A DNA stretch of 64,000 bases from Sinimarinibacterium flocculans. GTDB taxonomy: Bacteria; Pseudomonadota; Gammaproteobacteria; Nevskiales; Nevskiaceae. Within the stretch, counting starts at the first letter, position 1. Each line of letters begins with the position of its first letter. The DNA is taken from contig NZ_QICN01000005.1 in NCBI RefSeq assembly GCF_003201205.1, forward strand, positions 124,001 to 188,000, in the 5' to 3' direction. Both the position numbers and the translations under genes were made by a program. Of this stretch, positions 1-8,100 are shown one piece after another. The notes below the pieces were generated by a model. It was given only the letters and a program-made list of their open reading frames with translations, was not told where the DNA came from and ran no database searches.

Positions 1-58
1 CCAGACCGAAGGTGCCGGCGACCGCGAGGCCGGCCTGCAGGAAGTGTCGTCGCTTCAT
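1..58 (-). CDS. N-terminus of a Tat-exported protein (partial)
   Basis: Only the first 19 codons are inside the window; the gene continues past position 1. They read MKRRHFLQAGLAVAGTFGL. A twin arginine is followed by a hydrophobic alanine/glycine-rich stretch, the pattern of a twin-arginine (Tat) signal peptide, so the mature protein is probably exported folded and may carry a cofactor. The ATG lies at 58-56. The enzyme type cannot be told from this fragment. The next gene downstream of its start is on the same strand. Confidence 0.6.
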   Translation of the reverse strand, partial: MKRRHFLQAGLAVAGTFGL

Positions 59-139
59 CGCCGCCCCGAAAGCAAAGCGCGGCAGGCTAGCGTGCGGCGA
101 TGAAACCCCGATGACGGCCCGGCGGCGCCCCGGTCGCGA

Positions 140-592
140 TCACGCCGGACGCCGCGTCCAGTGCGCGAACAGCGCGCCGGCGACGACACAACCGAGCGCC
201 ATCGTCAGCAGCCCGGCAAGGCTGCGCGTCGCGTCGATCAGCACCGGCGGCGGCACGGCCGCATCCGTCGCGCGGATCGCGACGATCACCGCGACACCGG
301 CGGCCAGCGCGAACAGGGCGGTGCGTGCGGCAGGCCAGCGTCGCGCGAGCAGCATGGCCACCAGGAACGCCGGCAACCAGGCGACCAGCAGCATCAGGGC
401 GTACAGCGATCCGAAGCCGGCCAGATCCTGCAGTGTCGTCATCAGGCGCACGCTCGGCGGCACGTCCACGAACGGCGTCAGTGCCTGCAGGTTGAACTGG
501 GTCTGCACCACCGATCCCCAGGCGCCAGCCAGCAGCAGCGCGGCAACGAAGGCGATCAGACGTCGGGTCCACGTGGAAGCGGGCGTCGTCAT
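140..592 (-). CDS. small four-helix membrane protein, unknown function
   Basis: A 150-residue protein with about four hydrophobic segments, near residues 10-30, 62-84, 90-106 and 118-140, and a short basic N-terminus after MTTPASTWTRR. I recognise no family and see no catalytic motif. The ATG at 592 was chosen because the first hydrophobic segment follows directly; the frame stays open upstream, but that stretch is arginine- and glutamine-rich like antisense translation. It is divergent from the sugar dehydrogenase gene, with 75 bases between the starts. It is probably an inner-membrane protein. Function is unknown. Confidence 0.55.
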   Translation of the reverse strand: MTTPASTWTRRLIAFVAALLLAGAWGSVVQTQFNLQALTPFVDVPPSVRLMTTLQDLAGFGSLYALMLLVAWLPAFLVAMLLARRWPAARTALFALAAGVAVIVAIRATDAAVPPPVLIDATRSLAGLLTMALGCVVAGALFAHWTRRPA

Positions 593-667
593 CGGGTCGT
601 GTCCTGCGTCATGATGTCGTGGATATTGCCGCATCCGCGGCATCGACGGGAGCCCACCCTCTTGACC

Positions 668-1795
668 ATGCCGAGCTTCACCCGCCCCATCACCGCGCTG
701 CGTGCGCTGGCGTTCGCACTGCTGCTGACGGCCCAGGCCCAGGCCCAGGCCGCGGACTATCGCGTCGACACGGTCATCGATGGACTCGAGTTTCCCTGGG
801 CGCTGGGTTTCCTGCCGGGGGACCGCATGCTCGTGACCGAGCGTCCGGGTCGCCTGCGCGTGATCGAGCCCGGCGCCGATGGCCGACCGACCTTGCGTGC
901 GGAACCAGTCTCCGGGCTGCCGCCGGTGCTCGCGAGCGGTCAGGCCGGGCTGTTCGACGTGATGCTCGACCCGGACTTCGCCGACAACGGCCTGCTCTAT
1001 CTGTCGTTCGCGCATGGCAGCGTCGAGGCCAATCATCTGCGCGTCGTGCGCGCGCGCTTCGACGGGACTGCGCTGCACGAGGTCACGCCGATCCTGACGA
1101 CGCTACCGGCCAAGTCGCACACGCAGCATCTGGGTGGCCGCATGGCCCTGCTCGCCGACGGCACGCTGGTCGTCGGCATGGGCGACGGCAATCTCGAACG
1201 CACCGATGCGCTGCGCCTGCATACCCACCTGGGCAAGCTGCTGCGCGTCCACCGCGACGGCCGCGTTCCCGACGACAACCCCTTCGTCGGCCGCGAGGGC
1301 GCACGCCCGGAGATCTACAGCTACGGCCATCGCAATCCGCAAGGTCTGGTCTACGTGAGCCGCGACCGCACGCTGTACGCGCACGAGCACGGTTCGCGCG
1401 GCGGCGACGAACTCAACCGCATCGAAGCCGGTGCCAACTACGGCTGGCCGATCACGACCCACGGGGTCGACTACACCGGCGCGCGCATCACCCCCTACCG
1501 CGAATGGCCGGGCGTGACGCCGCCGCTGACGCACTGGACGCCGTCGATCGCGCCCTCGGGCATGTGCTGGTACGACGGCACGCTGTTCCCGCAATGGCGC
1601 GGCAGCCTGTTCGTCGCCGCGCTGGCCGAGAAGAGCGTGCGCCGCGTACCGATGCGCAACGGCCGGCCCGGGCAGCAGGACATCCTGTTCCGGGAACTCG
1701 GCGAGCGCATCCGCGACGTGCGCGCAGGCCCCGACGGCGCGCTCTACCTGCTGACCGACAACGCCGAGGGGCGCCTGCTGCGGGTCACGCCATAG
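668..1795 (+). CDS. soluble PQQ-dependent aldose sugar dehydrogenase (GSDH family)
   Basis: A 375-residue secreted protein of the glucose/sorbosone dehydrogenase family, a six-bladed beta-propeller that oxidises aldoses with PQQ in the periplasm. After a signal peptide ending near AQAQA, the sequence shows family hallmarks: FPWALGFLPGDRMLVTERPGRL near the mature N-terminus, HLGGRMALLADGTLVVGMGD, SYGHRNPQGLVY, EHGSRGGDELN, and GANYGWP further on. The length fits soluble Asd-type enzymes (about 370). The frame is open far upstream, but the ATG at 668 directly precedes the signal peptide; a TTG two codons earlier is an alternative. The sugar substrate cannot be assigned. Confidence 0.88.
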   Translation: MPSFTRPITALRALAFALLLTAQAQAQAADYRVDTVIDGLEFPWALGFLPGDRMLVTERPGRLRVIEPGADGRPTLRAEPVSGLPPVLASGQAGLFDVMLDPDFADNGLLYLSFAHGSVEANHLRVVRARFDGTALHEVTPILTTLPAKSHTQHLGGRMALLADGTLVVGMGDGNLERTDALRLHTHLGKLLRVHRDGRVPDDNPFVGREGARPEIYSYGHRNPQGLVYVSRDRTLYAHEHGSRGGDELNRIEAGANYGWPITTHGVDYTGARITPYREWPGVTPPLTHWTPSIAPSGMCWYDGTLFPQWRGSLFVAALAEKSVRRVPMRNGRPGQQDILFRELGERIRDVRAGPDGALYLLTDNAEGRLLRVTP

Positions 1796-1810
1796 CGGCG
1801 AGGTCCGCGA

Positions 1811-3673
1811 TCAGGAGGTGCCCGCGGCGGTTCGCTCGCGCGTCTCGATCCACTGCGTGACGCGCCGCTCGAGGATGTCCAGCGGCAGGGCGCCGCCGCC
1901 GAGCACCGCGTCGTGGAAGCCGCGGATGTCGAAGTCCTCGCCGAGCCGCGCCTCGGCCAGCGCACGCAGCTCCTGGATCTTGATCATGCCGATCTTGTAC
2001 GCCGTCGCCTGTCCCGGAATGACGAGATAGCGCCGTACCTCGGACTGCACCGCCGCCGCCGGAATCGAGGTGTTGGCGTCGAAGTACTCGATCGCCTGCT
2101 GTTCGGTCCAGCCCTTGGCATGCAGGCCCGTGTCGACCACCAGACGCACGGCGCGCCACATCTCGGAGGTCAGACGGCCGTAGTCGGAGTACGGGTCCTG
2201 GTAGGTGTTGGGCATCTGCTTGGCGAGCCACTCGGCGTACAGGCCCCAGCCCTCAGTGTATGCGGTGAAGTCGGCCTGGGTGCGGAACTGCGGCACGCCT
2301 TCGAGCTCCTGCGCGATGGAAATCTGCATGTGATGCCCGGGCAGCCCCTCGTGATAGGCGATGACTTCCAGTTCCGGGATCGGCATCGCGTTCATGTCCG
2401 ACAGGTGCGCGTAGTACACGCCGGGCCGCGAGCCGTCCGGCGTGCCCGGATAGTAGTGCTGCGCCGCGCCGTCCTGCTCGCGGAAGGCCTCGACACGCTT
2501 GACGACCAGATCCGCCTTGGGCAGCAGACCGAACCAGTTCGGCAGCTCCTTCTTGATGTTGTCGATCGCCGCCGTCGCCGCACTGATGTAGGCCTGGCGC
2601 CCCTCGTCGGTGTTCGGGAACTTGAAGCGCGGATCGGTGGCGATAAAGGTGAAGAAGGCCTGCAGGTCACCGTCGAAACCCACGCGCTGCTTGAGCGCGA
2701 TCATCTCGTCGCGGATGCGCGCCACCTCGGCAAGGCCGATCTCGTGGATCTGCTCGGCCGTGAGATCGGTGGTGGTCATGAGCTTGAGGCGGTAGGCGTA
2801 GTAGGCCTCGCCGTTCGGATGCGTGCTGACGCCCGTCGGGTTGACTGCGGTCTGCGGCAGCTCCGACTCGACCCAGGCGATCAGCTTGCGATAGGCCGGG
2901 CCGAAATGCTCGAGCAGCGCCGCGCGCGACTCCGCCTCGAGGGCGTCGGCGGTATCGGCGTCGATCGCACCCTTCTCCTCGAGCGCAGCGATCTCGGCCT
3001 GCATGTCGGCCCAGATCGCCGAGTCGCTACCTTCTTCGAAGGGTGCGCCGCCAATCACCTTGCGCGACTGGTCGAGCACGCCCTCGTAGGCAAAGCGCGG
3101 CGGGCGGATGCCCAGACGCGCAGCACCCTGTGCCCGCACCAGCAGCTGGTCGATCGCGCGCTGGGCCTCGCCGATGCGGGCGATGTAGGCGCGCATGTCG
3201 GCGGCATCGTCGACACGGTGGAAGTTGATCAGAAAGGTCGGCAGGAACGACTGCGTGCCGCTCATCTGCTGGAAGGCGTAGCGGTTGGCGCGGAACGGCA
3301 CCCCGGCGGCGGCGCGCTCGTACTGCTGCTTCCAGATGTCGTAGGAGCGCTTCGCCTCCTCGGACAGCAGTGCGTAGTCGAACTGCGCCTCCATCTGCTC
3401 GACGCTGGCCTTCTGCCAGGCGAGCTGTTCGTCCTCGGCCGCGATCGACAGGTCGTCGAGCTGGTCGTACAGATCCTTGCGGCCGAGGAAGGTCATCTGG
3501 ATCGGGCTGAACTGCAGCTGCTCCTCGTAGCGCGCCTCGAACCAGGCGTCGATGCGCTGCGTCTCGGCTTCGATCTGTGCGGCGGTCGGCGCCGCCGGCG
3601 TGGAGGACGATGGTGCCAGCGCGCAACCGGCGACGATGAGCGCGGCACTGCCGACGACGAGAACGGAACGCAT
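1811..3673 (-). CDS. DUF885 family lipoprotein, probable zinc peptidase
   Basis: A 620-residue protein of the DUF885 family, which is related to M32-like metallopeptidases. The N-terminus MRSVLVVGSAALIVAGCAL has a lipobox with the lipid-modified cysteine at residue 17, so it should be membrane-anchored and face the periplasm. The signature HEGLPGHH, an HExxH-like zinc site typical of the family, lies in the C-terminal half within VIAYHEGLPGHHMQI, followed by a conserved FTAYTEGWGLYAE segment that is likely to supply a further ligand. The length is normal for the family. The gene is separated from the DUF1302 gene by 128 bases that contain a strong hairpin, so it may be transcribed separately. 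The peptide substrate is unknown. Confidence 0.85.
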   Translation of the reverse strand: MRSVLVVGSAALIVAGCALAPSSSTPAAPTAAQIEAETQRIDAWFEARYEEQLQFSPIQMTFLGRKDLYDQLDDLSIAAEDEQLAWQKASVEQMEAQFDYALLSEEAKRSYDIWKQQYERAAAGVPFRANRYAFQQMSGTQSFLPTFLINFHRVDDAADMRAYIARIGEAQRAIDQLLVRAQGAARLGIRPPRFAYEGVLDQSRKVIGGAPFEEGSDSAIWADMQAEIAALEEKGAIDADTADALEAESRAALLEHFGPAYRKLIAWVESELPQTAVNPTGVSTHPNGEAYYAYRLKLMTTTDLTAEQIHEIGLAEVARIRDEMIALKQRVGFDGDLQAFFTFIATDPRFKFPNTDEGRQAYISAATAAIDNIKKELPNWFGLLPKADLVVKRVEAFREQDGAAQHYYPGTPDGSRPGVYYAHLSDMNAMPIPELEVIAYHEGLPGHHMQISIAQELEGVPQFRTQADFTAYTEGWGLYAEWLAKQMPNTYQDPYSDYGRLTSEMWRAVRLVVDTGLHAKGWTEQQAIEYFDANTSIPAAAVQSEVRRYLVIPGQATAYKIGMIKIQELRALAEARLGEDFDIRGFHDAVLGGGALPLDILERRVTQWIETRERTAAGTS

Positions 3674-3760
3674 GATCGGACTCCGGGGATTCGGTAAAGG
3701 CCGGAGCCTAGCGCAATCGGGCGCCGCCCAAATGGGGGAATCTCCGGACTGGACCGCAGC

Positions 3761-3800
3761 GCCGAGCCTGGCAGCGGCGAGCGCCGCTGCCAGGCTCGGC
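3761..3800 (-). terminator. perfect 18-bp hairpin after the DUF1302 gene
   Basis: An 18-base perfect inverted repeat (3761-3778 with 3783-3800, loop GAGC) begins one base after the stop codon of the DUF1302 gene on the minus strand. Position and strength suggest a transcription terminator or an mRNA 3'-end stabiliser. No T-run follows on the minus strand, so it is not a canonical intrinsic terminator. Confidence 0.6.
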
Positions 3801-3801
3801 C

Positions 3802-5628
3802 TCAGAACGCGTACTTCGCCACCAGGCTCATGAAGTCCCGGTCCTGCAGCAGATTGAAGCGGCCCGCGCCGAAGTAGCGGGTGTAGCCCGCCTCCAGCGA
3901 CCAAGACTGCAGGTAGAACCCGGCCACGCTCGCCGAGATCAGCCGGCGGTCCTCGACAAAGTTCGTGATCGGCGTCGGCGTCACGCCACGCACGTCGTGG
4001 TCGAAGCGCAGGGTCGGCTCGACGCGGAAGCGGCCGAGCACGTTGTTGTACTGCGCACGGGCGACCATCTTGTAGCCCCAGGAGATCGCGTCCGCCCAGC
4101 CCTCGGTCTGCTGCGGTACTGCCGAGCCGAGCGCCGGCAGCGTCGACGCCGAGACCAGCGCGGCGACATAGGCATCACCGGGTGTGTAGGTGCCGGGCCC
4201 CTCGTAACGCAGCTCGTCCTTGGGCGGCAGGTCATGCACGTAGACGCCGCCGACCTCGCCGATGAACAGCACCTGGTCCCAGCCCATCATCTCGGACGGC
4301 CCGAAGGCGTAGGTCACGCCGATGTCGGCCTGACTGACGTCGTGGCGACGATAGCCGCGCAGGTACTGCCCGCCGAGCGCGGCGCCGAAGTCCGGGTCGC
4401 CGGTCAGCTGGCTCGGCAGGCCGACACCGGCCAGCAGCACCTCGACATCCTCGAGCTGCAGCGGCTGGTCGACCTTGTAGCTGTACTCGCCCTGCAGCGA
4501 CCAGCCGCCGACCACGGTATTGAACGAGATGCCGTAGAGCTGGATGTCCTCGGGATACTCGACGAAGTAGCTGCCGGTGGACGCCGGCGCCGCAAAGCTC
4601 GCCTTGGAGGTGCCGCTGATCAGCGGCAGGCGGCTGTGGTAGTTCATCGCGTACAGCGACAGGTCGATGTCGTTGAAGTACGGCAGCAGCATGCTCAGCC
4701 GTCCGCCGAACTGCCCGCTGTTGCCGGGCTCGCGATCCGGCGCGCGCGGAATCGTCGTGTTCGGGAAGTTCTCCGGCGGCAGGCCGAAGGTCAGGTTCGC
4801 GCGCTGCCCGCCGACGCCGGCGAAGTCGTTCGTCGACCAGAAGGAGCCGGCGGCGTCGATCTCGGTGTGATCCCAGTCGAGCTGGTAGAAGGCCTCGACG
4901 GAGACGCCGCTGGTGACGCTGATCGATGCCCAGGCCAGCGCCGTCGGCAGCAGCAGTTCCTCGATCTCGAAGCCCGGCACGCGCTGCTTGTTCTGGTCGA
5001 AGGTCAGCAGGCTGTTGATGCCGTGCAGCACGAAGGTCGACTCGCCCCAGTTCAGCACCTGGCGGCCGATCTTGAAGGCCATGTACCGCGAGCCCAGCTC
5101 GAGACTGCCGAAGACATAGGCGTCGAGCAGGTCGGCGTTGTTGCCCAGATAGTCGCGCGAGGCATCGGTGCGCTGGTTGAACACCGAGATCGGCACTTCC
5201 GACGGCCGGCCGGTCGGCGTCAGACCGACGCCGACGTCCGGCGCGCCCGGTGTCGGCGTGTAGTAGTTGTCCGGGTTGAAGAAGTCGTAGTCGTTCAGCC
5301 GCTGGTCGAACAGGTAGGTGCCGCGCAGGAACACGCCGAAGTTGCCCTTGCTCAGGGTCAGGTCCGAGGTGATCTTCGCGGCGGCGGCGACGACGTCGCC
5401 GGAGTCGAACGCGAGATTGCCGTCGTCGCCGTTGGTCGAGAAGGCCTGGCCGCCGTTGCCACGACCGACCAGGGTGTCGCTGCGGGACTCGACGCGCCAT
5501 GCCGCACCGAGCGAGAGCTTGTTGTCGAGTCGCACGTCGACACCGGCGAGCTCGGTGCTCAGGGCGCTGGCGGTACCGCCGGCCGAGACGAGTGCGGTGG
5601 CGGCGAGCGCGATCAGGGTTCTTTTCAT
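3802..5628 (-). CDS. DUF1302 family outer-membrane protein
   Basis: A 608-residue protein with a cleavable signal peptide (MKRTLIALAATALVSAGGTASA) and a C-terminal phenylalanine (LVAKYAF), as expected for an outer-membrane beta-barrel. The start SLGAAWRVESRSD, the GNGGQAFSTNGDDGNLAF segment and the middle part RYMAFKIGRQVLNWGES match the DUF1302 family. The ATG at 5628 has a good ribosome site (GAGGAG about 10 bases upstream), better than the in-frame start seven codons earlier. It lies 17 bases downstream of the lipase gene and is probably in the same operon. The biochemical role of the family is not established; the neighbour suggests handling of lipids or lipid products at the outer membrane. 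Confidence 0.85.
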   Translation of the reverse strand: MKRTLIALAATALVSAGGTASALSTELAGVDVRLDNKLSLGAAWRVESRSDTLVGRGNGGQAFSTNGDDGNLAFDSGDVVAAAAKITSDLTLSKGNFGVFLRGTYLFDQRLNDYDFFNPDNYYTPTPGAPDVGVGLTPTGRPSEVPISVFNQRTDASRDYLGNNADLLDAYVFGSLELGSRYMAFKIGRQVLNWGESTFVLHGINSLLTFDQNKQRVPGFEIEELLLPTALAWASISVTSGVSVEAFYQLDWDHTEIDAAGSFWSTNDFAGVGGQRANLTFGLPPENFPNTTIPRAPDREPGNSGQFGGRLSMLLPYFNDIDLSLYAMNYHSRLPLISGTSKASFAAPASTGSYFVEYPEDIQLYGISFNTVVGGWSLQGEYSYKVDQPLQLEDVEVLLAGVGLPSQLTGDPDFGAALGGQYLRGYRRHDVSQADIGVTYAFGPSEMMGWDQVLFIGEVGGVYVHDLPPKDELRYEGPGTYTPGDAYVAALVSASTLPALGSAVPQQTEGWADAISWGYKMVARAQYNNVLGRFRVEPTLRFDHDVRGVTPTPITNFVEDRRLISASVAGFYLQSWSLEAGYTRYFGAGRFNLLQDRDFMSLVAKYAF

Positions 5629-5645
5629 TGTCGTGTCCTCCTCGT

Positions 5646-7910
5646 TCACTGTCCGCCGGTGCAGTTGCCCACCGGCAGCTGCCGCCCTGCGGATGCGAGA
5701 AAGGTTGCCGCCTGGGTCTGCATCTCGCAGGTCACCTGCGCATTCGCGGCAGGGCTCAGGATCGAACCGTGATCGCCCTGGTTGAAGCGCACGACCGTGC
5801 GCAGGCCGATCTCGGGCGGACCGCTGAAGTAGAGATTCGGTGCGATCGGCACGTCGAAGCCATCCCCTTGCGCCGGCCCGGGCACGAAGGACAGGCCCAG
5901 GGCACGCGCCAGCGGATCGCTGCCGCCGAGGAAGGACGAGATCGGAATCGTGTCCGTGGCGGGGCAGCCCTCGTCGCCGGCCACGGTGCAGTTCGGCACC
6001 ACGGCATCGCCGCGCACGACGAACATCAGCAGCGGACGATTGTCCGTGGCCGCGGCGGCGTAGTTGAGCGGATCGCCATCGTCGATCACCTGCTGGGCGA
6101 AGCGCAGGAAGGTCTCGTAGGTGTCGTTGCCCTCGACGATGCTGCCGCCGCTGGCAGCCTCGAGGCCGGCCGCAACCGTGGGACCGAAGGCCGCCGAGCC
6201 GTCGAGCAGCTTGGCGATACCGCCGCCGGGCATCGCCAGCACCGCCGGTGCATTGCCCGGCTCGACGCCGAGGAAGGTGCCCATGACGATGCCACCGAGC
6301 GAGTGACCGGCGTAGCGCACGCTGTCGCCGTCGAAGGCGATGCCCGCCGGCTGCAGGTTGCCGCCGAGAATCACGCTGCCGCCGACCGAGGCCGACAGGG
6401 TGATCAGGTCGGCCTCGGCCTGGCGCAGGTTGTCGCGACTGGTGAGCAGGCTCGACAGGTTGATGAAGTGGGTGCCCGACGGATCGGGCGTGCCGTCGGC
6501 CGGCGGTGCACCGGTGGCGTTGGTCACGAGGTCGAGATCGAAGGTCCGCTCACGCGGCCTCAGCGGTTCCGGGAACTGCTCGGTCGCTGCCCGCAGGGCG
6601 TCGCCGGGGGGCAGACCGTGCAACGGCAGGTCGATGGCGACGACAGCGAATCCCGCCGCGGCGAGCGCCGGGGCCAGTGCCAGCATCTGCGAACGGTTGC
6701 CGGTAATGCCGTGCTGGAAGATCACGACCGGCCAGCCGTTCTCGGGCGCGGTGCGCCCGCTGTTGGCGTTCGGAATCGTCGCCAGCACCGGCACCCGTTG
6801 GGATGCGCGGGCGCGCGGCTGCGGGAAGCAGGCCGTGGTGCTTTCACTGGGCTGCAGCACTGCACAGGGCACGCCGACCGGCGCATTGCCGTCGCCGCGG
6901 ACCGCCGCATCGGCGCGCCAGAAACTGTTGAGCGGATTGTCCGGTGCGCCGCCGACGAAGAAGGACTCGTCGGCATCGTCGGCCGTCGCGGTCGCATCGG
7001 CGAGGTAGTACGGCAGGGAGATGCTGCCGACATACAGGTCGGCCACGGGCGGCAGCTGCGCGATCACGTCCTGCGTCGTCAGACCGGTGGCCACCAGCGT
7101 CAGCGCCTGCGGCTGCACGCCGGCCTGCAGCCGCGACAGGGTCGCGCCGATCGACTGGGTGGTGAACGGCCAGGCGATCACGAGGCTTTCGGCCGGCAGC
7201 CCGGCCGAAGCCAGCGGCGGCAGGATGCGCATCTGGTAGAGCTGGCGGATGCCTTCGAGGCTGGCGCGCTGGGCCTCGCTGAGCAGGGTGAGCGCCGGCT
7301 CGTTGCCGGCGACGAGCTGCTCGTCGACCGTCTGCGACGACAGCAGCACGCGGAACAGGTCCGCCGGTTCGGCCGGCACGCCTTCGACCGACTGCAGGGC
7401 GCGCGTGACCACGACCAGATAGGTCGTCGACGGCGCCAGCGGTCGCAACGGTTCGATCAGCAGGCGCGAACGCAGCGCGTCGAGCGGACGCCCGGTCACC
7501 GGGTCGATCGCGGTCGAGAACTGCACGCGGTAGTCCGTGCCCGGCACCAGCGGCTGCAGCGTGCGGGTGTTGATGATGACGATGCTGCCGGGCGCATTGG
7601 CGCTGGCCAGATCGACTTCACCGATCAGGTCGGTGAAGGCCGAGGCCACCGTCGAGAAACCGTCGAGGCGGTTCGCGGCAGCGACGAACGGCGCGTTCGT
7701 GCCGTTGGGGATGTTCAGGGTGCCGTCGGCAGGCGTGCCGAACAGCCCGTCGTTCGGAAACGGAATCACCGCGCTGGCAGCGACGGGATCGAACAGGGAG
7801 ATCAGCTTGCGCGGGTTGTCGGCCAGTCCGCCGTCACCCTCGTCGTCGGAACTGCAGGCCGCGAGCCCGAGCGCCAGCAGGCACACGGGCAGCCATTTGA
7901 GAAGCCTCAT
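5646..7910 (-). CDS. VolA/Pla-1-like surface lipase lipoprotein
   Basis: A 754-residue lipoprotein: MRLLKWLPVCLLALGLAACSSDDEG shows a lipobox and then an acidic serine-rich spacer, which fits surface display. The nucleophile elbow GHSLGG (in VRYAGHSLGGIVMG) and an alpha/beta-hydrolase core with an HG loop (VIFQHGITGNRSQ) identify it as a member of the Pla-1/cef extracellular lipase family, which includes the Vibrio VolA lysophospholipase. A histidine in FNQGDHGSIL near the C-terminus probably completes the triad. The start at 7910 follows an AGGAGAG ribosome site. It is first in an operon with the DUF1302 gene; VolA in Vibrio is similarly linked to a FadL-type channel. Substrate is inferred only from the family. 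Confidence 0.85.
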   Translation of the reverse strand: MRLLKWLPVCLLALGLAACSSDDEGDGGLADNPRKLISLFDPVAASAVIPFPNDGLFGTPADGTLNIPNGTNAPFVAAANRLDGFSTVASAFTDLIGEVDLASANAPGSIVIINTRTLQPLVPGTDYRVQFSTAIDPVTGRPLDALRSRLLIEPLRPLAPSTTYLVVVTRALQSVEGVPAEPADLFRVLLSSQTVDEQLVAGNEPALTLLSEAQRASLEGIRQLYQMRILPPLASAGLPAESLVIAWPFTTQSIGATLSRLQAGVQPQALTLVATGLTTQDVIAQLPPVADLYVGSISLPYYLADATATADDADESFFVGGAPDNPLNSFWRADAAVRGDGNAPVGVPCAVLQPSESTTACFPQPRARASQRVPVLATIPNANSGRTAPENGWPVVIFQHGITGNRSQMLALAPALAAAGFAVVAIDLPLHGLPPGDALRAATEQFPEPLRPRERTFDLDLVTNATGAPPADGTPDPSGTHFINLSSLLTSRDNLRQAEADLITLSASVGGSVILGGNLQPAGIAFDGDSVRYAGHSLGGIVMGTFLGVEPGNAPAVLAMPGGGIAKLLDGSAAFGPTVAAGLEAASGGSIVEGNDTYETFLRFAQQVIDDGDPLNYAAAATDNRPLLMFVVRGDAVVPNCTVAGDEGCPATDTIPISSFLGGSDPLARALGLSFVPGPAQGDGFDVPIAPNLYFSGPPEIGLRTVVRFNQGDHGSILSPAANAQVTCEMQTQAATFLASAGRQLPVGNCTGGQ

Positions 7911-8075
7911 TGCGTCTCTCCTCATCTCGCACGGGAAAGCGGGCGCCTTCCTTTATTGGTTCTGTCTGTCCGCGGCACGCGGCCACGGTCAGCGCGATGG
8001 ACCCGCCCAGTATGTCTGGGCCGAGACGTGTCGGGAGTCGGATATTTCCGCCAGATTGCACCGCTCGTCGGAATG

Positions 8076-8096
8076 CGGCAGCGCAACACGCTGCCG
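8076..8096 (-). terminator. hairpin downstream of glpD
   Basis: An 8-bp perfect inverted repeat (CGGCAGCG and CGCTGCCG, 5-base loop) starts five bases after the glpD stop codon on the minus strand. It sits where a terminator is expected, but there is no T-tract. Confidence 0.4.
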
Positions 8097-8100
8097 GCGT

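Noticed and set aside
161-667. N-terminal extension of the sugar dehydrogenase to 544 codons
   Set aside because: The extra part is antisense to the small membrane protein gene, and a proper signal peptide begins at 668.
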